Under the pieces are notes generated by a model. That model did no database searches. It was not told where the DNA came from and saw nothing but the letters and a program-made list of their open reading frames with translations. A DNA stretch of 64,000 nt from Mycobacterium sp. ACS4331 (GTDB taxonomy: Bacteria; Actinomycetota; Actinomycetes; Mycobacteriales; Mycobacteriaceae). The position numbers were made by a program, and so were the translations under genes. The DNA is taken from positions 185,246 to 249,245 of the forward strand of contig NZ_LZHW01000102.1 of assembly GCF_001667265.1 (NCBI RefSeq), read 5' to 3'. How positions within the stretch are numbered: position 1 is the stretch's first letter; every line of letters starts with the position of its first letter. Shown piece after piece: positions 37,494-45,067 of the stretch.

Positions 37494-38416
37494 CGACCGA
37501 ACCGTTGCTGCCCAGCGCGTCCGATGAGGGGTCGCACCCGCCCGGCGCCGAAGCGCTGTGGAATGAGAGCTGGTACTTCGACTTCGTCGATCCCGCTCAG
37601 GAGCTCGGCGGGTGGGTGCGTCTGGGGCTGTACCCGAACGAGAACCGAGCCTGGATCAACGTCCTGCTGTGCGGGCCCGGTCAGCCGACCGTGGCGCTCA
37701 ACGATTTCGAGGTTGCCGCGCCCGCCGATCCGTTCGATGTCCGGACGGCCGGAATCGTGCTCACCCAGGAGGTCACCGAGGCTCTGCAGCGTCACCGCGT
37801 GACGGTCCGGGGCACCGCGCAGGCTCACGACGATCCGGCCGCGCTTCTGCGCGGTGAATCCGGCCGCCCGGTCGAGGTGTCGATGGATCTGACCTGCGAG
37901 ACCGTCGGGGTTCCCTACGCCTACCGGTTGGCCACCCGCTACGAGATCCCGTGCGCGGTGTCGGGGACCGTCGTGGTCGACGGGGTGTCACACGAACTCG
38001 ACGCCGTGGTGGGACAGCGGGACCACTCGTGGGGCGTGCGGGACTGGTGGGGCATGGACTGGGTGTGGAGTGCGCTCCACCTCGAAGACGGCACGCATCT
38101 GCACGCCGTCGACCTCCGCATCCCCGACCTGCCGTCGATCGGGGTCGGGTACTCGCAACGTGCCGGCGAACCGCTCGTCGAGTTGACGGCCGTCACCGCC
38201 GAGGCCACCTTCGACCCCGACGATCTGCCGGTCAGCACGACGCTGACGCTGCAACCGGGTGACCTGGTGGCGACCGCGGAGATCATCGGCCACGCACCCG
38301 TGCGCCTGGTCGCCGACGACGGACGTGTCGCGCAGTTCCCCAGGGCCTGGGCGACGGTCACGATGGCAGATGGCCGCCGTGGAATCGGCTGGCTGGAGTG
38401 GAACCGCAACCGCTAG
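37490..38416 (+). CDS. DUF7064/7065-type lipocalin-like protein
   Basis: 308 residues. The repeated Trp/His-rich block GQRDHSWGVRDWWGMDWVW and the preceding beta-rich halves resemble the CrtC/lipocalin-like two-barrel fold. Such proteins are often encoded beside APH-fold kinases in mycobacteria. There is no signal peptide and no known catalytic motif. It is translated with the upstream kinase gene (4-nt overlap). I cannot assign a reaction. Confidence 0.65.
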   Translation: MTTEPLLPSASDEGSHPPGAEALWNESWYFDFVDPAQELGGWVRLGLYPNENRAWINVLLCGPGQPTVALNDFEVAAPADPFDVRTAGIVLTQEVTEALQRHRVTVRGTAQAHDDPAALLRGESGRPVEVSMDLTCETVGVPYAYRLATRYEIPCAVSGTVVVDGVSHELDAVVGQRDHSWGVRDWWGMDWVWSALHLEDGTHLHAVDLRIPDLPSIGVGYSQRAGEPLVELTAVTAEATFDPDDLPVSTTLTLQPGDLVATAEIIGHAPVRLVADDGRVAQFPRAWATVTMADGRRGIGWLEWNRNR

Positions 38417-39300
38417 CGCAGGTGCGCGCTGTCGTCGTCGAGTTCGTTGCGGCGCAGGCCCATCGGTGTCACCGCCGGCACATCGCCCGCGGCGACGACG
38501 AGGCGGGTCAACGGGGTCAGCGCTTCGAACAGCGCTTCCATCTCGTCGTCGTCGAGTCCCTCGAAGGCCGTGAGCGCGGCGCGGTCGGTGGCGGCCTCGA
38601 CCTCGGCCTTGAGCTCTCGGCCGGTGTCCGTGAGCGCCCCGCGGCCGTCGAGCAGGCCTCGGTCCCGCAGTCGCTCGGTGCAGGTCTGCCATTCGGCGTC
38701 GTCGTAGTCACGGCTTCGCATGATGAACTCCGCGGGCACGGCGCCGGACGCACAGTGCAGCACGTTGGATTCGCGGCCGCTGATCCCCGCGGCGACCAGC
38801 GCCGCGATGTGGCCGTCCCCGCGGTGTTCGCGCAGCAGCGTGGTCGCATGCCAGAGCGCCTCCAGCGGCGCGTCAGGCCAGGGGAGAGCGGCGTTCGCGG
38901 CGAAGAGTGCCCGCCCGTCGACAGGCGCGGTGCGGGCGGCCTTGGCGGCGAGTTCGGCCGCGGTGTCCAGGCTCTGGTGGCCGGCAAGACCGTATCGGCG
39001 CAGCGCCGCCACCGCACCGGTTGACCTGGCCGCCAGAGCGTCTGCCGCGGGGGCGGCGGCCCGAGCTGCGGCCAGCGACTTGGCGACCCGTTCGGCGGAG
39101 AAGTTGTAGAACAGCGCGGCGACGACGGGGGCCGGTGCCGGGTCCAGAGGTGCGGCGCGGCCCGCGAAGTACCCGGACCAGAACCCACGACACCCCAACG
39201 CGTCCATCGCGGTTCGACTCTCGGGGGTGAAGTAGGTGACAGCGTGGATCGGCTCATACCGGTCGAAAAGCCGCCGGGAGAGTTCGGGGGTGCGGTTCAC
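38413..39300 (-). CDS. SCO6745/SalK-like protein
   Basis: 295 residues, similar to the SCO6745 family. Helical N-terminus with YEPIHAVTYFTPESRTAMD and GFWSGYFAGRAAPL; LEALWHATTLLREHRGDGHIAALVAAGI; and a C-terminal MarR-like winged-helix segment (LRDRGLLDGRGALTDTGREL). The family's function is not established. The GTG start at 39300 is the only one that keeps the conserved N-terminus. Its 3' end overlaps the convergent neighbour by 4 nt. Confidence 0.75.
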   Translation of the reverse strand: MNRTPELSRRLFDRYEPIHAVTYFTPESRTAMDALGCRGFWSGYFAGRAAPLDPAPAPVVAALFYNFSAERVAKSLAAARAAAPAADALAARSTGAVAALRRYGLAGHQSLDTAAELAAKAARTAPVDGRALFAANAALPWPDAPLEALWHATTLLREHRGDGHIAALVAAGISGRESNVLHCASGAVPAEFIMRSRDYDDAEWQTCTERLRDRGLLDGRGALTDTGRELKAEVEAATDRAALTAFEGLDDDEMEALFEALTPLTRLVVAAGDVPAVTPMGLRRNELDDDSAHLR

Positions 39301-39309
39301 CCACCCGAG

Positions 39310-40032
39310 TTAACCACCCGAGTCTGAGTCCCCGGCGACCGCTGCCGCGGCCTCGTCGATGATCGCGCGCATCGCGGCCTCCGCGGCGTCCTCGTCGCGC
39401 AGTCTGATCGCGCGGGCGACCTCGTCGTGCAGCGCGATGGCGTCGGGGTTCGGGCGCTCGGGCATCATCTGGTGGTGCGTGCGTCCGGCGAGCACCTCGG
39501 CCACCACGTCGTTGAGCGCCCGGAACATCTCGTTGCCGCTGGCCTCCAGCAGGGTGCGGTGAAACTCCTTGTCCGCCAGCAGATATGCCTCAAGATCGCC
39601 GGAACGGCCGTGCATCACCATGTCGGACACCGCAGCGGCCATCGTGCGGCACTGATCCGGATCGGCCCGCCGCGCCGCCAGTGCTGCCGCCGCGGGCTCG
39701 AATCCTCTCCGCAGTTCCGACAGGGACGCCAGCTGTGCGGCCCTGTCGCCGGCGTCCAGTCGCCAGCGGATCAGCCGAGGGTCGAAGACGTTCCACCGCT
39801 GCGCGGGTTGGATGGTGATGCCGACTCGCCGGCGGGGGGCGACCATCCGCATCGACTCGAGGACGCGGATCGCCTCGCGGGCGACGCTGCGGGAGACGCG
39901 GTGCTCGGCCGACACTTCGTCCAGGGTCAGGACGTGGCCCGCCGGGAGCCGACCCGACACGATGCCGGTTCCCAGGGCGTCGAGGAGATTGCTGTGCAGC
40001 TCCCCGACGATCGGCGCGTCCACCACGCACAC
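39310..40032 (-). CDS. gntR: GntR/FadR-type regulator of gluconate genes
   Basis: 240 residues. An N-terminal winged helix (ILGELHSN-like start, then LDEVSAEHRVSRSVAREAIRVLES) and an FCD ligand domain (ADKEFHRTLLEASGN; HDEVARAIRLRDEDAAEAAM) with metal-binding His/Asp. It is divergent from gntK-gntP and most likely represses them until gluconate appears. GTG 40032 is used; GTG 40026 and 40023 are possible. The 129-nt gap holds a strong inverted repeat. Confidence 0.85.
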   Translation of the reverse strand: MCVVDAPIVGELHSNLLDALGTGIVSGRLPAGHVLTLDEVSAEHRVSRSVAREAIRVLESMRMVAPRRRVGITIQPAQRWNVFDPRLIRWRLDAGDRAAQLASLSELRRGFEPAAAALAARRADPDQCRTMAAAVSDMVMHGRSGDLEAYLLADKEFHRTLLEASGNEMFRALNDVVAEVLAGRTHHQMMPERPNPDAIALHDEVARAIRLRDEDAAEAAMRAIIDEAAAAVAGDSDSGG

Positions 40033-40062
40033 ATGCTGTCATAGGACGCCTTGCCGCTTTTA

Positions 40063-40087
40063 AAGCAGATCTATTCGTTATCTGCTT
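40063..40087. promoter_or_regulatory. Operator in the gntR-gntK gap
   Basis: AAGCAGAT (40063-40070) and ATCTGCTT (40080-40087) form perfect 8-bp arms around 9 nt. A second small palindrome, GCTTTTAAAGC, overlaps its left end (40056-40066). This stretch is notably AT-rich for the genome. The binding protein is probably GntR. Confidence 0.6.
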
Positions 40088-40161
40088 GCAATGATCAGAC
40101 TATTAATGCATTCTGTGTGAGGTCGAACACAGCCTGCGGGGGCAGTATCGAAGGGGGGAGA

Positions 40162-40662
40162 ATGCGCGCTCCGATCGTCGTGATGGGCGTATCCGGCTCG
40201 GGCAAGTCCACGGTCGGGGCGGCGCTCGCACAGCGCCTGCGCGTTCCGTTCGCCGACGCCGACGACTTCCATCCGGCCGCCAACATCGAGAAGATGTCGG
40301 CGGGACACCCGCTCGACGACGACGATCGCCGCCCGTGGCTCGAGCGCATCGGGGAGTGGCTGAGCGTCCACGACGAAGGTGGCGTGATGAGCTGCTCAGC
40401 CCTCAAGCACGCCTACCGCGACCAGTTGCGCCGGCACTGTCCCGATACGTGCTTCCTGCACCTGGCCGGCACACCCGAGGTGATCGGGCGCCGCCAGGCG
40501 AGTCGTCCCGGCCATTTCATGCCCGCCTCCCTGTTGAGGTCGCAGTTCGACACCCTCGAACCGCTGAGCGACGACGAACAGGGACTGACCATCGACGTCG
40601 ACCAGAGCATCGACGCCATCGTCGAAGAGTTCATCTCGCGAGCCGGACAGGAGCATCCATGA
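40162..40662 (+). CDS. gntK: Gluconokinase
   Basis: 166 residues, the usual size for GntK. It makes 6-phosphogluconate from gluconate and ATP. The P-loop is MGVSGSGKSTVG; DADDFHPAANIEKMSAGHPLDDDDR and MSCSALKHAYRDQLR are diagnostic. ATG 40162 follows a long purine run (AAGGGGGGA). The stop overlaps the gntP start by 4 nt. Confidence 0.96.
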   Translation: MRAPIVVMGVSGSGKSTVGAALAQRLRVPFADADDFHPAANIEKMSAGHPLDDDDRRPWLERIGEWLSVHDEGGVMSCSALKHAYRDQLRRHCPDTCFLHLAGTPEVIGRRQASRPGHFMPASLLRSQFDTLEPLSDDEQGLTIDVDQSIDAIVEEFISRAGQEHP

Positions 40663-42053
40663 CCATCCCAACCCTGCTGGCGGAGGCGCCCTCGCTCACC
40701 GAGCCGGTGGCCTCAGGGCTGCAGCTGATCCTGGCCTTCCTGGCCGGCATCGCGGTCATCGTCGTGCTCATCACGGTGGTGAAACTGCACCCGTTCCTGT
40801 CGCTGATCTTCGGCGGTCTGACCGTCGGGCTGGTGTCGGGCGAGGGCCTGACAACGGTGCTCAAGTCATTCACGGACGGATTCGGTTCCACGGCAGCCGG
40901 AGTCGGCATCCTCATCGCATTGGGCGCCATGTTCGCCAAACTGCTGGCGGACTCCGGCGGCGCCGACGAGATCGTCGACACCATCGTCGGTCACGCCTCG
41001 CCACGCTCACTGCCGTGGGCCATGGCCCTGGTGGGTGCCATCATCGGGTTGCCGATGTTCTTCGAGATCGGCCTCGTGCTGCTGATGCCGGTGATCTATC
41101 TGGTGGCCCGGCGCTCGGGACTGTCGCTGATCACCGTCGGAATCCCCGCACTGGCGGGCCTTTCGGCGATGCACGGCTTCGTGCCGCCGCATCCCGGCCC
41201 GCTGACGGCGGTCGGCCTTCTCAACGCCGACCTGGGTGTGACGCTGGCACTCGGTGTGCTGGTGGCGATTCCGACGATCGTGGTGGCCGGGCCGCTGTTC
41301 GGCAAGCTCGCGGGGCGCTGGGTCGTGGTCGAGGCGCCCGACACTTTCGACGCGGATCGGTTCGCCGACGGTGAGAATCTCCGTCGCCCGTCGTTCGGCA
41401 TCACGCTGTTCTCGGTGCTGCTGCCCGTCGTGCTGATGATGGGCAAGGCGCTGGTCGACATCTTCATCGAGGACGAATCGAACCTGGTGCGGCAGATCTT
41501 CGACAGCCTCGGCACGCCCGTGATCGCGCTCCTGCTGGCGGTGATCGTCGGACTGTTCACGTTGGGCCTGGGCGCCGGGATGTCGCGCGAACAGATCACC
41601 AAGGCCGTCGAGTCCGGGCTGCCGCCGATTGCGGGCATCATCCTGATCGTCGCGGCCGGAGGCGGTTTCAAGCAGGTGCTGGTGGACACCGGGATCGGCA
41701 CGATGCTGGCGCGCTGGGCCGAGCAGGTCAACATCTCGGTGCTGATCCTGGCCTGGGTGCTGGCGGTGGTGATCCGCCTGGCCACCGGCTCGGCAACCGT
41801 CGCCACGATCACGGCGTCGTCGTTGATCCTGGGCCTGGTCGAGGGCATGGACACGGGGCAGGTGTCCCTGGTCGTGCTGGCCGTCGGCGCGGGCTCGCTG
41901 TTCTTCTCCCACGTCAACGACGCCGGATTCTGGTTGGTGAATCAGTACTTCCGGCTCACCGTGGGCCAGACGATCAAGACCTGGTCGATCATGGAGACCA
42001 TCCTGTCGGTCGCGGGACTGGTGGTCGTGCTGCTGCTCGACCTGATCATCTGA
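40659..42053 (+). CDS. gntP: Gluconate:H+ symporter, GntP family
   Basis: 464 residues, about 12 membrane helices. It imports gluconate with protons. Family signatures are LPMFFEIGLVLLMPVIY, GFVPPHPGPLTAVGLL, and the C-terminal LATGSATVATITASSLI and FFSHVNDAGFWLV. Coupled to gntK by an ATGA overlap, so transport and phosphorylation are made together. Confidence 0.96.
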   Translation: MTIPTLLAEAPSLTEPVASGLQLILAFLAGIAVIVVLITVVKLHPFLSLIFGGLTVGLVSGEGLTTVLKSFTDGFGSTAAGVGILIALGAMFAKLLADSGGADEIVDTIVGHASPRSLPWAMALVGAIIGLPMFFEIGLVLLMPVIYLVARRSGLSLITVGIPALAGLSAMHGFVPPHPGPLTAVGLLNADLGVTLALGVLVAIPTIVVAGPLFGKLAGRWVVVEAPDTFDADRFADGENLRRPSFGITLFSVLLPVVLMMGKALVDIFIEDESNLVRQIFDSLGTPVIALLLAVIVGLFTLGLGAGMSREQITKAVESGLPPIAGIILIVAAGGGFKQVLVDTGIGTMLARWAEQVNISVLILAWVLAVVIRLATGSATVATITASSLILGLVEGMDTGQVSLVVLAVGAGSLFFSHVNDAGFWLVNQYFRLTVGQTIKTWSIMETILSVAGLVVVLLLDLII

Positions 42054-42080
42054 AGCCCGCTCACCGCGAGATCGACGCCA

Positions 42081-42099
42081 GGGCTGCGCAATCGAGCCC
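42081..42099. terminator. Possible terminator between convergent gntP and RDD genes
   Basis: GGGCT (42081-42085) pairs with AGCCC (42095-42099); a longer CCAGGG/CCCTGG pair encloses it. No T-tract follows, as is common in mycobacteria. Confidence 0.3.
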
Positions 42100-42132
42100 G
42101 TAACAACCCTGGTGTCGAACTCGAGGGCAGGC

Positions 42133-42636
42133 TCAGACCTTGACGACCTGCGTGCCGCCCGCGAGTTCGTCGTGCTTGCCCTGTTTGGTCGGGCTGGCGT
42201 TGATGGTCACCGCGATCACGATGTACGCGACGGGCGCGAGAATCCAGCCCAGGCACGGGATCAGGGCCAACAGGGTGAACAGGTTGCGGACGGCCGACTG
42301 CCGCAGGTCGGGCTTCGGGGTTCCGCCGACGCCGCGCACCTCGAGGCCGAGCAGCTTCTTGGCCGGAGTCCAGCCCTTCCAGACCTCGAAGCCGACGAAG
42401 TAGGCGAACATCAGCACGCCCGAGAACAGGCCCGCCGTCAGGGTGTAACTGGGCACGCCCAGCACGGTGTCGCTGCCGAAGCCGAACAGCGAGGTCAGGA
42501 TGCTGGCCAGGAAACCGACGGCGATGCCGTCGAGCAGGCGTGCCAGGAATCGGATTCCCAGCGTGCCGGGTTGGCCCGCGGGCGGGCCGCCATAGGCGGG
42601 AGGCTGCTGATACGGATCGAAGTCACCGGTGGACAT
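42133..42636 (-). CDS. RDD family membrane protein
   Basis: 167 residues. A short Pro/Gly-rich N-terminus is followed by the RDD signature (FLARLLDGIAVGFLASIL) and three membrane helices, with GWTPAKKLLGLEVRG and DLRQSAVRNLFTLLALIPCLG typical of the family. The function is unknown; some relatives are ion exchangers. ATG 42636 is used because TACATT lies 7 nt upstream and the extended frame is low-complexity antisense. Confidence 0.82.
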   Translation of the reverse strand: MSTGDFDPYQQPPAYGGPPAGQPGTLGIRFLARLLDGIAVGFLASILTSLFGFGSDTVLGVPSYTLTAGLFSGVLMFAYFVGFEVWKGWTPAKKLLGLEVRGVGGTPKPDLRQSAVRNLFTLLALIPCLGWILAPVAYIVIAVTINASPTKQGKHDELAGGTQVVKV

Positions 42637-42643
42637 GCCGCGT

Positions 42644-42649
42644 AATGTA
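42644..42649 (-). promoter_or_regulatory. -10 element of the RDD gene, leaderless type
   Basis: TACATT on the minus strand, 7 nt before the ATG at 42636. Confidence 0.45.
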
Positions 42650-42676
42650 CCGCTCCCACCGGCCGTTCGGGGGCTG

Positions 42677-43597
42677 TCAGCGGCGCGCCTCGGCCTGCTT
42701 GCGAGCCTTCTTGCGGGCCTTGCGGGCGCTCTTGGCGAGTTCGTCGCTCTGCTCGCGCGCCGCCTCGGCCAGTTCGGCGCTGCGCTCACGGGCCAACTCG
42801 GCCCATTCGGTACTCCGCTCGCGGGCGACCTCGGCCAGCTCGCCCCCGCGTTCGCGGGCCGTCACCGCGAGTTCACCGCCGCGCTCCCGGGCCCGCTCCG
42901 CCAGTTCGGCGCTGCGCTCGCGGGCCGCCTCCAACAGCGGTGCGCTGCGCTCGGCCGCCACGGCAGCCAGCTCCGCGCTGCGGTCGCGGGCCGCCTCCAG
43001 CAGCGGCGTTCCGCGCTCAGCCGCGACGGCGGCGAGTTCACGTCCCCGGTCGGCGCCGACATGCAGGCCGTCGTGGAGCCGATGACCCAACCGGTCTGCC
43101 AGGTCTGACTCCGTCGATGACGGCAGCACCGCGGCGACGCTGTCGGAGAGTTTGGCGGCGGCTCGACGACCGCGCCATCCCAGCGAGGGTTTGCCCGCGG
43201 TGTCGGCGGCCGCGATCGTCAGTCCCCCCAGCAGGCTCAGGTCGGTCAGGAACTCCCTGCGCTTCTGCGCCTTGAGTTCCGGATCGGCCTCGGCCCAGAA
43301 CATGTGCGAACCCAGGTTCGCCGGGATCACAGTCGCGGCGAGTGCGGCCGAGGCCACCCTGGGCACCCTGCCGCTGGCCAACAGCACACCGCCGCCGATC
43401 TGCACGAGCGCGGTGATCTTGGCGAAAGTCTCGGCGTTGGACGGCACCTTCGAGGCGACGGGTTCCGGCAGCTTCTGCAGGCCCTCGAGCGCGGGGCGGG
43501 CTGCGTCGGCGGCCGGTTTCGGACTTCGCAGGGACTCGATGCCCTGGCCGATGAAGGCTGCGGACAGAAGAGGACGGGCGATTCTGCGGAGCAACAT
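42677..43597 (-). CDS. DoxX family protein with 11-residue-repeat tail
   Basis: 306 residues. Residues 1-135 are a DoxX-like four-helix membrane unit (RRIARPLLSAAFIGQGIESL; ALVQIGGGVLLASGR; ALAATVIPANLGSHMFW; LTDLSLLGGLTIAA). Residues about 185-294 are nine to ten consecutive 11-residue units such as SAELAAVAAER and SAELAERARER, predicted to form one long amphipathic helix of the apolipoprotein/LEA kind, ending in a lysine/arginine-rich tip. DoxX proteins are usually about 130-200 residues, so the tail is an addition. ATG 43597 is chosen by homology. The membrane domain is predicted to anchor a helix that lies on the membrane. Confidence 0.8.
   Translation of the reverse strand: MLLRRIARPLLSAAFIGQGIESLRSPKPAADAARPALEGLQKLPEPVASKVPSNAETFAKITALVQIGGGVLLASGRVPRVASAALAATVIPANLGSHMFWAEADPELKAQKRREFLTDLSLLGGLTIAAADTAGKPSLGWRGRRAAAKLSDSVAAVLPSSTESDLADRLGHRLHDGLHVGADRGRELAAVAAERGTPLLEAARDRSAELAAVAAERSAPLLEAARERSAELAERARERGGELAVTARERGGELAEVARERSTEWAELARERSAELAEAAREQSDELAKSARKARKKARKQAEARR
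42716..43045 (-). repeat. 33-bp coding repeat (11-residue units) in the DoxX gene
   Basis: About ten units, each 11 codons, cover residues 185-294. The most regular are SAELAERARER, GGELAVTARER, GGELAEVARER, STEWAELARER and SAELAEAAREQ. Confidence 0.85.
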
Positions 43598-43683
43598 GGT
43601 CGCGGTGTTCCCCGTGCCACCCGCCCACAAACCTGCACAACGCGGTGAACGGATGTGCCGCACAGCCCAATTACGTCACTCCG

Positions 43684-44256
43684 TCAGGAGAGCAGTGACC
43701 TGGCGGAACGCTCCAGAAGCTCGGCAATCTCCTGGTAGGTGGCGTACCCCATTCCGGCGCGCACCAGCGCGCCGGCGTAGAGCAGTTCCAGGGACTGCAC
43801 GGAGCCGGGATCGGCGTCGGGACCGAGCGCCGCGGACAGGCGGGCGTTGATCTCCCTCCCGATCTTCACGCGCAGGTAGTCCACGTCGGGGTCCCTGCCG
43901 AGCAGTGCGCTGGTCACCGCGCCGGCGAGTTCGGGTTCGTCGGCGAGCAGCAGTGCGATGTGGCGCAGCACCGCGACCGCGCGCGTGGTCGGGTCCCGCG
44001 AATCATTCGGTGGGGCGGGGGTGGTGGCCAGACGCCGCCAGAAGACCTCCGCAACCAGGTGTTCCTTGGACGAGAAATACGTGTAGGCGGTCGCGGCCCC
44101 GACTCCTGCCTCGGCGGCCACCATCCGAATGGTCAGGCCGGCGAAACCCTCCCGGCTGAGCACCTCCACCGCGGAACGCCCGAGGCGGTCGACGGTGTCG
44201 GCCTGTTTCGCTGACAGCCGACGGCGCGTCGCCTCCCGAGTCACCGGTTCGGACAC
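43684..44256 (-). CDS. TetR family transcriptional regulator
   Basis: 190 residues. The HTH (ADTVDRLGRSAVEVLSREGF; LTIRMVAAEAGVGAATAYTYF) ends in the characteristic YTYFSSKEHL. The C-terminal helical domain is of the DUF-type seen in many mycobacterial TetR proteins. The GTG start at 44256 is embedded in a GGACATGTGTCC palindrome that is probably its own operator; the same 12-mer lies at the promoter of the glycosyltransferase operon 11 kb away. Confidence 0.85.
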   Translation of the reverse strand: MSEPVTREATRRRLSAKQADTVDRLGRSAVEVLSREGFAGLTIRMVAAEAGVGAATAYTYFSSKEHLVAEVFWRRLATTPAPPNDSRDPTTRAVAVLRHIALLLADEPELAGAVTSALLGRDPDVDYLRVKIGREINARLSAALGPDADPGSVQSLELLYAGALVRAGMGYATYQEIAELLERSARSLLS

Positions 44257-44262
44257 ATGTCC
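44251..44262. promoter_or_regulatory. Operator over the TetR start codon
   Basis: Minus-strand GGACATGTGTCC: arms GGACA/TGTCC with a 2-nt centre. It covers the GTG at 44254-44256 and lies just downstream of the -10, so binding would block transcription start. Confidence 0.6.
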
Positions 44263-44264
44263 GG

Positions 44265-44270
44265 ACGCTA
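44265..44270 (-). promoter_or_regulatory. -10 element of the TetR gene
   Basis: TAGCGT on the minus strand, 8 nt before the GTG at 44256. Confidence 0.35.
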
Positions 44271-44306
44271 CTACAGCCGGACCGGGCGGGCAAGGATATG
44301 CCCTGG

Positions 44307-44334
44307 TTGTCGGGTTGCGGACCGGGTGTAGGTT
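44307..44334 (+). promoter_or_regulatory. Promoter of the methyltransferase gene, leaderless
   Basis: TTGTCG (44307-44312), a 16-nt spacer and TAGGTT (44329-44334), then 6 nt to the ATG at 44341. Confidence 0.6.
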
Positions 44335-44340
44335 GCGTTC

Positions 44341-45024
44341 ATGACCGACACCGACGTCGCCGCAGCAGGGATCCCGGAAACCGTGCAGCGCCTCTTCGCG
44401 CTCGCCGAGCGCGTGACCGGTTTCATGCCGCAGGACGAGGGGCGGGCGCTGTATGCCGCGGCCCGCGACCATCTCTCGGGCGGCGTGGGAGTCGAGATCG
44501 GCACATACTGCGGCAAATCCACGGTGCTGCTGGCGGCGGCGGCGCTGGAGACCGACAGCGTGCTCTACACCGTCGACCACCACCACGGTTCCGAGGAGCA
44601 CCAGGTCGGCTGGGAGTACCACGACACCTCGATGGTGGATCCGACCACCGGGTTGTTCGACACCCTGCCCACCTTCAGGCACACGCTGGACGCCGCCGCG
44701 GTGGACGACAATGTGGTTGCCGTGGTGGGCAGGTCAGCCGTCGTGGCGAAGAACTGGCGCACTCCGCTGCGGATGCTGTTCATCGACGGCGGCCACACCG
44801 AGGCCGCGGCGCACCGCGACTTCGAGGGCTGGGCCAAGTGGGTCGAACCCGGCGGGGCACTGATCATCCACGACGTGTTCCCGGATCCGGCCGACGGCGG
44901 CCAGGCGCCCCATCAGATCTACTGCCGCGCATTGGAAAGTGGTCAATTCCAAGAGGTTTCGGCCACTGGAACGTTGCGCGTCCTGGAGCGCACCGCCGGG
45001 GAACCGGGTCAGCCGGTCGACTGA
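44341..45024 (+). CDS. Class I SAM-dependent methyltransferase (Methyltransf_24)
   Basis: 227 residues. Motif I GVGVEIGTYCGKSTVLLAAA, an acidic strand TVDHHHGSEEH and the motif LFIDGGHTEAAAHRDFEGW identify the Methyltransf_24 group, in which the histidines may bind a metal. The substrate is unknown. A complete leaderless promoter precedes it. It is divergent from the TetR gene and convergent with the aminotransferase, and may be a target of the regulator. Confidence 0.8.
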   Translation: MTDTDVAAAGIPETVQRLFALAERVTGFMPQDEGRALYAAARDHLSGGVGVEIGTYCGKSTVLLAAAALETDSVLYTVDHHHGSEEHQVGWEYHDTSMVDPTTGLFDTLPTFRHTLDAAAVDDNVVAVVGRSAVVAKNWRTPLRMLFIDGGHTEAAAHRDFEGWAKWVEPGGALIIHDVFPDPADGGQAPHQIYCRALESGQFQEVSATGTLRVLERTAGEPGQPVD

Positions 45025-45067
45025 CCCCCGGATCCGATGTGGGAGGCCCACTCGAAGCCTTCCGATG

